Of a stretch of DNA of 64,000 nucleotides, positions 39,643 to 47,019 are shown piece by piece. Made by a program: the position numbers and the translations under genes. The notes beneath the pieces are model-generated. The model was not told where the DNA came from. It saw nothing but the letters and a program-made list of their open reading frames with translations, and made no database searches. Every line of letters begins with the position of its first letter. Within the stretch, counting starts at the first letter, position 1. The DNA is taken from positions 1 through 64,000 of the forward strand of contig NZ_AP025463.1 in NCBI RefSeq assembly GCF_024347335.1, read 5' to 3'. Source of the stretch: Vibrio celticus. GTDB lineage: Bacteria; Pseudomonadota; Gammaproteobacteria; Enterobacterales; Vibrionaceae.

Positions 39643-39658
39643 TGTTCCACGTGAAACA
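39643..39658 (+). promoter_or_regulatory. parS: parS ParB binding site between thiH and pepP
   Basis: TGTTCCACGTGAAACA is a perfect parS palindrome, 16 bp after the thiH stop and before the shared terminator. It is the only one of the four sites in this window outside a gene. Confidence 0.92.
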
Positions 39659-39681
39659 TCGACGAAGTTAAATCGACAAAT

Positions 39682-39712
39682 AAAAACGGCTACCCTAAGG
39701 TAGCCGTTTTTC
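39682..39712. terminator. bidirectional terminator between thiH and the aminopeptidase gene
   Basis: The stem AAAAACGGCTACC / GGTAGCCGTTTTT with a CTAA loop is flanked by A and T runs, serving both convergent genes. Confidence 0.9.
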
Positions 39713-39740
39713 ATTTCATTAAGTTTGAATTAGCTAAGCA

Positions 39741-41531
39741 TTAAGCATGAGCAAGTGGAGTGGTTGATTGGCGTAGCCATTCCAACGTATCACCTTCAAC
39801 TAATGGGCTAACATCGTTCCATACTTTCTGGTGGTAATCGTTTAGCCATGCAAGCTCAGGTCGTGTCAGTAGATCGACGTTGATGTTGCGCTTATCAATA
39901 GGGCAACGTGTTAGCGATTCAAACGTTAGTACTGAGAAGTCACCTTGAGTAGGAAGCTCAACGACCAATTCTAGGTTCTCGATGCGGATACCAAACTCAT
40001 CAGCACGGTAGTAACCCGGCTCGTTTGATAACACCATACCTTCAACAAGAGGTACGTCGATAAGCTTCTTAGAGATACTTTGCGGACCTTCATGAACACT
40101 TAGGAAGTGACCAACACCGTGACCAGTACCGTGGTCATAGTCGAAGCCTTCGGCCCACAAGTGCTGACGCGCTAGGATATCAAGTTGGAAACCACGAGTA
40201 CCCTGTGGGAAACGCGCACGTGCAATGCCGATGTGACCTTTAAGTGCCAATGTGAACTGCTGGATCATCTCGTCGCTTGGCTGGCCAATCGCGATAGTAC
40301 GAGTGATGTCGGTTGTACCATCTAAGTATTGACCGCCTGAATCGACTAGGTACAGAGTATTCAGTTCTAGCTGACCTGGTTCAGGTTGGTTCTCATGGTT
40401 GTAGTGACACATAGCTGCGTTTCCGCCTGCTGCAGAAATGGTGTCAAAACTTAGGTCCATCAGCGTTGGGTCTTGCTCGCGGAACGATTGTACTTTGTCT
40501 GCTAGTACCGCTTCGTTGTGCAGGTTACCTTTCGCGACTTCTGCATCAATCCACGATAGGAATTTCGCCATCGCAACGCCATCTCGAATGTGACACGCTT
40601 TCATACCTGAAATTTCCGTTGCGTTTTTAGCTGCTTTTGGCATTAGGCATGGGTCTGCTGCTTCAATGATATGAGCACCAGCGTTTTGTAGAACAAGTGT
40701 GTACCAAGCGTTGCTTGTGCCTGAATCAACTGACACATTCTTACCTTCTAAAGATTGAAGACGTGCTTCAAGTTCAGATGGGTGAGAAACACGAATACCA
40801 TTACCAACGTGCGCTTCAAAGCCTGCAGGGATACGATCTGGGTCTAAGAAGAAATCGACGCTTTCATCGGCGTGAATGATGGCATTAGACAATACAACCG
40901 GTAGGCGAGACACGTCCAAACCGCGAACGTTGAGTAACCAGCAAATAGAGTCTAGTTCAGTAAGGATAGCGGCATCCGCACCTTTGGCTTTTAGCAGGCC
41001 TGCAATTTCAGCACGTTTGCTTTCACTTGATTGACCAACGGCGTCGGTCGCCATTAGGCGAACATCAGATACAACAGGTGTAGGGCGATCAGACCAAAGC
41101 TCATCAATCGGGTTTGCTGTTAATGTTGTGAGTTCTACTTTATCAGCCAGTTTAGCTTGTGCGCCTTTCAACCAAGCCGCTGTGTGCATGCGTGGGTCGA
41201 AAGCAACTTTACTGCCTTGTGCTAGTGAATTGATGATCCAATCTAAAGCCGGCTCTTCAATAAGGTGGCGATACTCAAATAACTCTGCTGGTACCTGCTT
41301 GCGAACCTGAACGGTATAGCGACCATCAACAAAAATAGCAGCGTTTTCACGAGTGATAACCGCTGCACCTGCAGAGCCAGTGAAACCAGCTAACCAGTGA
41401 AGTCGCTCGTTATGAGCTGGAACGTATTCGCCTAGGTACTCATCTTCGTGTGGGATGATAACCGCATCTAGTTGGTTTGCTTCAAGCCAAGCTCGAACCG
41501 CAGTAACGCGTTCCGCAGTGATATTGTGCAT
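39741..41531 (-). CDS. Xaa-Pro aminopeptidase (M24B, three-domain type)
   Basis: Dimetal peptidase that removes an N-terminal residue preceding proline. The 596 residues are about 155 longer than E. coli PepP and fit the larger, eukaryote-like aminopeptidase P layout: two creatinase-like N-terminal domains, then the pita-bread catalytic domain from about 310. Metal ligands can be seen in VDSGGQYLDGTTDITRT, GTGHGVGHFLSVHEG, LSNEPGYY and IRIENLELVVE. Alone on the minus strand, with the LysR gene upstream in the same direction after 122 bp. Confidence 0.93.
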   Translation of the reverse strand: MHNITAERVTAVRAWLEANQLDAVIIPHEDEYLGEYVPAHNERLHWLAGFTGSAGAAVITRENAAIFVDGRYTVQVRKQVPAELFEYRHLIEEPALDWIINSLAQGSKVAFDPRMHTAAWLKGAQAKLADKVELTTLTANPIDELWSDRPTPVVSDVRLMATDAVGQSSESKRAEIAGLLKAKGADAAILTELDSICWLLNVRGLDVSRLPVVLSNAIIHADESVDFFLDPDRIPAGFEAHVGNGIRVSHPSELEARLQSLEGKNVSVDSGTSNAWYTLVLQNAGAHIIEAADPCLMPKAAKNATEISGMKACHIRDGVAMAKFLSWIDAEVAKGNLHNEAVLADKVQSFREQDPTLMDLSFDTISAAGGNAAMCHYNHENQPEPGQLELNTLYLVDSGGQYLDGTTDITRTIAIGQPSDEMIQQFTLALKGHIGIARARFPQGTRGFQLDILARQHLWAEGFDYDHGTGHGVGHFLSVHEGPQSISKKLIDVPLVEGMVLSNEPGYYRADEFGIRIENLELVVELPTQGDFSVLTFESLTRCPIDKRNINVDLLTRPELAWLNDYHQKVWNDVSPLVEGDTLEWLRQSTTPLAHA

Positions 41532-41653
41532 CTGTGTTTATCCTTATTGTTAGGGTCCTTGTTAACACTCACAGTAGATATACATGTGAGGGGACTTATT
41601 AGGTCAATAAGCTAGCGCTTTTGTTCGTTTGCTGCAAACGCTGTACGCCATTT

Positions 41654-42595
41654 TTATCTAAGGTGCAGAGTTTTTTCTTTGATGATATCTCGCAACCAAG
41701 TTAACGCTGGGTCATTTTCTCTATCACGGTGCCAAAACAGAGTGTAAGCCATCGGCGGAAATTCCATTGGTAGAGGGACAACGACTAAGTCGAGCTGCTT
41801 GGCAACAAGGTAGGTGAAGTGACTTGGTGCCGTAAACACGAAGTCAGTGTAGGTGCACAAGCTAGCCGCACTATTGAAGTCAGGAACAGAAATAGCGATA
41901 TCACGTTGGTGACCAAGGTCGGCAAGTTTGTAGTCGAGTAACCAACGATCGTTACCGTCACACCTTACTTGTACATGACGCTGTGCAAGGTAGGTTTCCA
42001 GATCCCATTTGCCACTCAGAGCAGGGTGGTTGCGTCTTAGCACACACATCTGTGCATCTCGGTAGATCTCTTGTTCGCAAATATCATCTGGCGGCAGCAT
42101 GGTTAAACGTGCATCGTTGATGTCGATGTCTTTACCCGTGAGTCCGATATCGAGTTCACCAAGCTGCAATTTTTTGAAGGTTTGCTCTGTCCAAGCATGG
42201 GTGTTGATATTCACCTTAGGGGCTTGTCGAAAGATTGCAGGTAAGAAGTGAGGAAGAATCAACGGGTAGACACTTTCAACTGCTGCAATGTGAAAACTGT
42301 GGTCACTGTTATTGGGAATGAACGTCTCTGGTTGGGTGAGCACATCAAGTTGGTTGATCAGCGTTTCTAATCTAGGTTTGAGAAAGACTGCCTTTGGTGT
42401 TGGTCGCAGACCATGAGCACTTCGCGTAAAAAGGGGGTCATTAAATTGCTCACGAAGTTTGGCCAATGACTTACTCACTGCTGACTGGCTAAGGCATAAT
42501 CGATGCGCAGTGCGAGTAACACTCAGCTCTTCCATCAGTACTTGTAAGCAAACTAATAGATTTAGGTCGAGGCGCGATAGTTTCTCGATATTCAT
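41654..42595 (-). CDS. LysR-family transcriptional regulator
   Basis: The 313-residue protein has an N-terminal helix-turn-helix (RLDLNLLVCLQVLMEELSVTRTAHRLCLSQSAVSKSL) and a PBP2-type ligand domain. It is divergent from the Bcr-type efflux gene with about 100 bp between the starts. It is therefore probably the regulator of that gene, though this is inference. Confidence 0.9.
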   Translation of the reverse strand: MNIEKLSRLDLNLLVCLQVLMEELSVTRTAHRLCLSQSAVSKSLAKLREQFNDPLFTRSAHGLRPTPKAVFLKPRLETLINQLDVLTQPETFIPNNSDHSFHIAAVESVYPLILPHFLPAIFRQAPKVNINTHAWTEQTFKKLQLGELDIGLTGKDIDINDARLTMLPPDDICEQEIYRDAQMCVLRRNHPALSGKWDLETYLAQRHVQVRCDGNDRWLLDYKLADLGHQRDIAISVPDFNSAASLCTYTDFVFTAPSHFTYLVAKQLDLVVVPLPMEFPPMAYTLFWHRDRENDPALTWLRDIIKEKTLHLR

Positions 42596-42696
42596 GTGAG
42601 TTTCCTATTTGGAATAATGCTAATGAGTATATGCCATTTTTGTTCATATCTTTAGTTGGTTATTATGCACCTAAATTAACTCATCCGGAGAATCTT

Positions 42697-43896
42697 GTGC
42701 CTTCTAACGCGCTTCCAACCCCTAGTAAACTGCAGGTTGCTTTATTGGCAATGCTGGTTCTATTTAGCCCTTTGGCTATTGATATCTACCTACCAGCTCT
42801 GCCACAAATTTCGACAGCGTTTCACGTGGAACATGCACTAGCACAAGATACGATTACTTGGTTTTTATTTGCCATGGGTGTCGGCCAACTGTTTGCTGGC
42901 CCTTTGGCTGATAAGTTAGGACGTCGAACCGTTGCATTGGGAGGTGTTAGTATCTATGCATTGAGTGCTTGCTTGGCGTGGGCAGCTCAATCGATTGATA
43001 TGATGCTAATAGCTCGGCTGCTACAAGGCTTAGGAGCTTGTGCGACTTCTGTAGCTGCCTTTGCAACGGTTCGCGATCTATTTGGCCCAGAGAAAAGTGG
43101 CCGAATGATCAGCTACCTCAATGGTGCGATCTGTTTTATCCCTGCATTGGCACCAATTCTTGGTGCTTGGTTAACGCATCAATTTGGCTGGCGCTCGAAC
43201 TTCAGCTTTATGGCTGGCTTCGCGGTAGTCGTTGGCAGCATCTTATTCTTCCAAATGAAAGAGTCTAACCCGGCGACAGAGAAGGTTGCTGTGTTCAAGC
43301 TTGAGCGATACTGGTCAGTATTGAAAACACCATCATTCCTTTTCCACGCAACCTTGTGTCTGATGGCGATGGCGGTCATCCTCGCTTATGTAACCTCTGC
43401 ACCAGTTGTGTTGATGGAAAACCTAGGCCTGACCATGAAAGAGTTTACTTTCTGGTTTGGTGTTAATGCGGCCATCAACATTGCAGCTGCGTTTACTGCA
43501 CCTAAATTTATGGACCGTTTTGGTACTTACAAGGCATTGGTTGTTGGTATCTCGACGCTGGGCTTAGCGGGTGTGATTATGTTGGTGCTTGCTGAGCACG
43601 CGACTCCAATCGCGTTTATGCTACCGATCTTCTTATCGTCGGTTGGCTTTGCTTGGATTCTTGGTGCTGCGGCAGGTAAAGCTCTAGAACCTTTCGGTGA
43701 CCGTGCGGGTACAGCTGCTGCGCTGCTTGGCTTATTCCAAATGAGCGGTTCAGGACTTCTTGTGGGTACCATGCAACGTCTTGATTTAACGTCGCAAGTG
43801 ATGATCGCGTTGCAAATGTTCCTGATTGTTCCTGCATTACTAGTGCTTGCGAGCAAGGCGGGTAAGTCTTGGCACGCAACGTTTGCTAAGGCATAA
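42697..43896 (+). CDS. Bcr/CflA-type drug efflux transporter (MFS)
   Basis: Proton-coupled exporter with 12 membrane helices in the DHA1 family. The start is placed at GTG 42697 behind CCGGAG, giving 399 residues; the longer frame from 42631 crosses the divergent promoter. Family features: an N-terminal LAMLVLFSPLAIDIYLPALPQI (Bcr signature YLPALP), motif A LADKLGRRTVALGG near 75, and motif C-like GPLADK. Likely under the divergent LysR protein. Codons A-F-H-V-E-H near residue 41 carry a ParB-like site. Confidence 0.88.
   Translation: MPSNALPTPSKLQVALLAMLVLFSPLAIDIYLPALPQISTAFHVEHALAQDTITWFLFAMGVGQLFAGPLADKLGRRTVALGGVSIYALSACLAWAAQSIDMMLIARLLQGLGACATSVAAFATVRDLFGPEKSGRMISYLNGAICFIPALAPILGAWLTHQFGWRSNFSFMAGFAVVVGSILFFQMKESNPATEKVAVFKLERYWSVLKTPSFLFHATLCLMAMAVILAYVTSAPVVLMENLGLTMKEFTFWFGVNAAINIAAAFTAPKFMDRFGTYKALVVGISTLGLAGVIMLVLAEHATPIAFMLPIFLSSVGFAWILGAAAGKALEPFGDRAGTAAALLGLFQMSGSGLLVGTMQRLDLTSQVMIALQMFLIVPALLVLASKAGKSWHATFAKA
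42818..42833 (+). promoter_or_regulatory. parS: parS-like site inside the Bcr efflux gene
   Basis: CGTTTCACGTGGAACA matches parS at 15 of 16 positions, including the whole CACGTG core; only the outermost base differs. It encodes the same F-H-V-E-H peptide as the site in recF. Confidence 0.82.
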
Positions 43897-43998
43897 GTTA
43901 CAAGGGTGACAAAATATACAAATGGCGGTTTGCGAAACGTTAAAACATGGTATATTTGTCACTCATTGAAACGTTAGTCCCCAACGGAAAATACTGTA

Positions 43999-44280
43999 AT
44001 GTCATTAACAACCTACGAAATGGCGCGCGTCTTAGAACAAATGGAAGATGCACCTGAAAAGGTCATGTTTGGTAAACTGCTTAAAGAGCTAGGCAACCAA
44101 AGTGAAGAGCGTATTCGCAGTGCGGCAAAACAAGTTCCAATCGATACTTTGCGAGATATCATTTACCAATTTCAGCGAGTGGTAGAGTCTCGTAAGGGAG
44201 AGCAGGTTCAGCTACTCGCAAAAGAGCTAGCCGAGCAAGGTATCTCTGCTGAAGAGCTACAAGCTTTTCTAAATAAATAA
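43999..44280 (+). CDS. 93-residue helical protein resembling the H-NS oligomerisation region
   Basis: Short soluble all-helical protein of unknown function. The C-terminal half (DTLRDIIYQFQRVVESRK, then AKELAEQGISAEELQAFL) resembles the N-terminal oligomerisation region of H-NS/VicH (TLEEMLEKLEVVVNERR, then MLIADGIDPNELLNSL). The basic DNA-binding domain of H-NS is absent. It might be a truncated H-NS modulator, or an unrelated coiled-coil protein. The gene is monocistronic with a clear terminator. Resemblance judged by eye only. Confidence 0.6.
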   Translation: MSLTTYEMARVLEQMEDAPEKVMFGKLLKELGNQSEERIRSAAKQVPIDTLRDIIYQFQRVVESRKGEQVQLLAKELAEQGISAEELQAFLNK

Positions 44281-44293
44281 GCTGACGCCAGTT

Positions 44294-44324
44294 AAAAAAA
44301 ACCACTCAATTGAGTGGTTTTTTG
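44294..44324 (+). terminator. terminator, also serving the bufferin operon
   Basis: AAAAAACCACTCA / TGAGTGGTTTTTT is a perfect palindrome with A and T runs on both sides, between the 93-residue protein gene and the convergent DoxX gene. Confidence 0.9.
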
Positions 44325-44346
44325 CGTTTTGAATCTGCGGCGAAGA

Positions 44347-44805
44347 CTAGTTGCTAAATTGTTTCTTCAAGATTCTATCAAGTGAAAATGGTCCGGCTCC
44401 CCATACCACAACGATAAGAATCATTAATCCCCACAACTGATGATCATAGAAACCTTGTTCCCACAGCACCGGGTAAGACACGACAGCTATGATGTTGAAC
44501 ACGAACAGCACTGCGGCCATCGGTCGTGTTAATAAACCGAGTGCTAAAAACACTGGCAGAATTAACTCAGCGGCAGTACCCATGTAAGCTGCTAATTCCC
44601 AAGGTAGCAGTGGTACTTGGTATTCCAACTCAAACAAGTAAAGAGTGCTATCCCAAGTTGCTATTTTGGTTAACCCAGAATTAAAGAAGACCCACGCCAC
44701 CCATAGGCGGCAAAACAGAAGTAGGACAGGAACAAAAAGTGCCTGTGATTTCTCAATCAAACTGTCGTATTGAGCCATCATGTTTGTGACTGTGTTGTTA
44801 TCCAT
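44347..44805 (-). CDS. DoxX-family membrane protein of the bufferin operon
   Basis: The start is set at 44805 (MDNNTVTNMMAQ), preceded by GGAG seven bases upstream and one base after the bufC stop; the frame extends seven codons further. The 152-residue protein has four membrane helices with DoxX landmarks (LWVAWVFFNSGLTKI, ELILPVFLALGLLTRPMA). DoxX proteins close many MNIO/bufferin operons, where a role in membrane redox or copper-peptide handling has been suggested but not settled. Last gene of the four-gene operon. Confidence 0.85.
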   Translation of the reverse strand: MDNNTVTNMMAQYDSLIEKSQALFVPVLLLFCRLWVAWVFFNSGLTKIATWDSTLYLFELEYQVPLLPWELAAYMGTAAELILPVFLALGLLTRPMAAVLFVFNIIAVVSYPVLWEQGFYDHQLWGLMILIVVVWGAGPFSLDRILKKQFSN

Positions 44806-44806
44806 A

Positions 44807-45574
44807 TTATGTCTCCAATTCGGCATTGATTGAAAAGCCTGAGATGACGTTAAGCGCCATGACAGTATTCAGATGTTGTAGTAATGAAGGGTCTATCGCT
44901 GCGAGCATTTGGCCTGATTGAAATTCGCATAGTAGTTGATGGCATACTTCACTAAAGTGATGACTCTCAATCTGAGAATTCTCCGCTCGAATTAACACCC
45001 CAAATTCAGGTTGGTTGATGTCTAACCCATCGAGTTGTTGCTGATAGATAGCGTGTTCAAGCGCGATAATCGTATAGTTAGAATTAATGAGCGTTATTGA
45101 ATCTTTGAGATGAAAGACTAAAGCGCCTTGTTGCTCTGGTGGCACATCAGCTAAACCAGCAAGAGGGTGTTGGTCGACTTTCGATTCTGAAACGCACCTC
45201 ATCAAGCTGTCTTTTTGCCATTCATACAAAGCCACTTCACCAAGATAAGGTGCAGCCTCAATAACGGCAGGAAAGGCTTGGATGGTTTGTTCAAAGTGTT
45301 CTCCGTAACCGCTGACATCACCAGAGGTTGATGGATAACTTAAGACATGTTGACGAGCCATTTGTTGGAAGCACTCTTCGCCGACTAACATCTCGGTGAG
45401 TGGATAGGTCGCTGCAAGTACTTCGCTCAAGCTAATCACAAAGTTATTACGGTAAATCTGGATTCGTTGCTCATCAGTAAAATGGTCGCTCACTATGTCG
45501 CAATGCTCACCACTGTTTTGGTAGCGTAGGGCGTTCGCAAACTCTGATTGAACATCTGCTAGGGAGTGGCTCAT
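44807..45574 (-). CDS. bufC: BufC-like (DUF2063) RiPP maturation partner
   Basis: Partner of the MNIO enzyme, thought to bind and present the precursor peptide. The start is put at 45574 (MSHSLADVQSEFANALRYQ), which overlaps the bufB stop as ATGA; the frame runs 15 codons further into bufB. The 255 residues show a DUF2063 N-terminal domain with RIQIYRNNFVISLSEVLAATYPLTEMLVGEECFQQMARQ. A less conserved C-terminal domain, typical of HvfC/BufC, follows. The symbol is by family analogy. Confidence 0.85.
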   Translation of the reverse strand: MSHSLADVQSEFANALRYQNSGEHCDIVSDHFTDEQRIQIYRNNFVISLSEVLAATYPLTEMLVGEECFQQMARQHVLSYPSTSGDVSGYGEHFEQTIQAFPAVIEAAPYLGEVALYEWQKDSLMRCVSESKVDQHPLAGLADVPPEQQGALVFHLKDSITLINSNYTIIALEHAIYQQQLDGLDINQPEFGVLIRAENSQIESHHFSEVCHQLLCEFQSGQMLAAIDPSLLQHLNTVMALNVISGFSINAELET

Positions 45575-46431
45575 GATGCGCGACTCCTGTGGTTGAACTT
45601 GTCGTGTTGATACAAGCACTCACTGGCTTTAGCAGCCTCAGCTAATAAGATTTGTGGTTCAGGGATATCTAAATCCCACTCTATCAAGGTATGGCGCGAA
45701 CCGTATTGCTGTATCCATTGGGTGTAAAGTTGCCACACTTCATTACAGACAGGTTTACTGTGGGTGTCTATCCAGATCTCGCCTTGTTCGAGTTTCTTCT
45801 TAGTGAAACCTGCCAAGTGAATCTCTTCCACTTTGTCTGCCGGTATTCCACTGAGATACTCTTCACAGCTGAAACCATGATTAAAAGATGAGACAAAAAT
45901 ATTATTGAAATCGAGCAGTAGGCGACACTCAGTGCGCTTCTGTACCTCGGCTAAAAACTCCCACTCTGGGATGGTTGAATGCTTGAAGGCAAGGTAGCTC
46001 GATGGGTTCTCAATCAGCATAGGGCGTTGCAGGCTGTCTTGTACCTCGATGACATTGCGACAGAAGACCTCTAGCGCTTCTTCGGTATAAGGCAGCGGTA
46101 ACAAGTCATTGAAGTAATGACCGCCTGTCTGACTCCAACTGAGATGATCAGAAACCAAGAAGGGTTCGATATCATCAATGAGCTCTTTTAATTGCTTAAG
46201 ATGATGTTGGTTGATGCGCTCAACAGAACCGAGAGACAACCCAACACCGTGACAACTGATGTTGTGTGCGTGACGAATTTCTCTGAGTTGTTGGCGCTGT
46301 GGTGATTGAGCTAAGAAGTAGTTCTCGCTGTGAACTTCTAACCAACTTACTAAGGCTGGATTTTGGCTAAAGAAGTCCAAGTGCGGTGTTCTAAGGCCAA
46401 CCCCTGCGTTGGGGTGAAGAGTTTGAGTCAC
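45571..46431 (-). CDS. bufB: BufB-like MNIO enzyme (DUF692)
   Basis: Multinuclear non-haem iron oxidative enzyme related to MbnB, expected to modify cysteines of the precursor peptide, in bufferins to a copper-binding heterocycle. The 286-residue TIM-barrel protein begins GVGLRTPHLDFF. It keeps likely metal residues in CHGVGLSLGS (His61), SDHLSW (Asp95-His96), IENPSSY (Glu141), LDFNNIFVSSFNHG (Asp174-Asn176), EIHLAGF (His205), DTHSKPV (Asp222, His224) and IEWDLDIP (Glu251). Its gene starts 64 bp after bufA and overlaps bufC by 4 bp. Confidence 0.9.
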   Translation of the reverse strand: MTQTLHPNAGVGLRTPHLDFFSQNPALVSWLEVHSENYFLAQSPQRQQLREIRHAHNISCHGVGLSLGSVERINQHHLKQLKELIDDIEPFLVSDHLSWSQTGGHYFNDLLPLPYTEEALEVFCRNVIEVQDSLQRPMLIENPSSYLAFKHSTIPEWEFLAEVQKRTECRLLLDFNNIFVSSFNHGFSCEEYLSGIPADKVEEIHLAGFTKKKLEQGEIWIDTHSKPVCNEVWQLYTQWIQQYGSRHTLIEWDLDIPEPQILLAEAAKASECLYQHDKFNHRSRAS

Positions 46432-46495
46432 AACGATTCTCCTAACAAGAAGTGGAGGTGAGCTGAGTGTCAGCTCACCATACTAAGCAGCTCAA

Positions 46496-46756
46496 TTATG
46501 ATGATTGAGTGTTACCACCTGATAATTTGCCACATAGCCCTTTAGGTACGACTATGAATGCATCGGATTGGTTGTCTTCTTTTGCTGTACCCGCACATGA
46601 GCTTGTTTTAGTTGCACAATCATTTTGGCCAGCTTTTGCCACGCCGTAGCATTTTTCTTTTGCTGCTGCTTCCGCAGGTGCTGATGTAAGAACTGCACCG
46701 CCGAACGCTAGTACACTTGTGATTGCAGCTGTAACAGCAAGATTAGAATTTTTCAT
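46496..46756 (-). CDS. bufA: bufferin precursor peptide (DUF2282, BufA1-like)
   Basis: Ribosomally made, post-translationally modified copper-binding peptide. The start is set at the second ATG (46756), since GAGGG is seven bases upstream; an ATG two codons earlier sits too close to it. The 86 residues have a Sec signal (about 1-30, ending in SAPAEA) and a mature part with four cysteines at 36, 47, 54 and 75 in KCYG, DCAT, SCAG and LCGK contexts. This is the DUF2282/BufA1 pattern. It is first in bufABC-doxX. Export after modification would place it in the periplasm to buffer copper. Confidence 0.88.
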   Translation of the reverse strand: MKNSNLAVTAAITSVLAFGGAVLTSAPAEAAAKEKCYGVAKAGQNDCATKTSSCAGTAKEDNQSDAFIVVPKGLCGKLSGGNTQSS

Positions 46757-46871
46757 AGTCATTCCCTCTAGGACTTAATAGTATTTTGATATCGCAGGTT
46801 AATGGATTGTTAACTTGCTTACTAAAAAGGATAGGAACAACCGGGAAATAATTTCACGGCATTATAAAAAA

Positions 46872-46885
46872 CATTAATATTAATG
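46872..46885. repeat. 14-bp palindrome in the bufA-uvrD intergenic region
   Basis: CATTAATATTAATG is a perfect palindrome 116 bp upstream of bufA on its promoter side. It could be an operator, but AT-rich palindromes occur by chance. Confidence 0.3.
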
Positions 46886-46949
46886 ATGTTTTATTGTTTA
46901 ACTTGTTGAATTTATGATGTTAATTTTGATTGTTTTTTCTTCTTATTAT

Positions 46950-46980
46950 CCTAAACGCAGCCTAGTGTTTAGGTTATAAT
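46950..46980 (+). promoter_or_regulatory. uvrD promoter region with a CCTAAAC inverted repeat
   Basis: CCTAAAC (46950-46956) and GTTTAGG (46967-46973) form an inverted repeat directly before a perfect TATAAT (46975-46980), 40 bp upstream of the uvrD start. The repeat would lie in the spacer of that promoter. No LexA box (CTGTN8ACAG) is visible. Confidence 0.45.
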
Positions 46981-47019
46981 CAACTTTTATGTATAAATAC
47001 CCAGTAGTGAGCATATCCA

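Noticed and set aside
46900..47019. LexA box for uvrD
   Set aside because: No CTGT-N8-ACAG sequence is found upstream of the gene, although E. coli uvrD has one.
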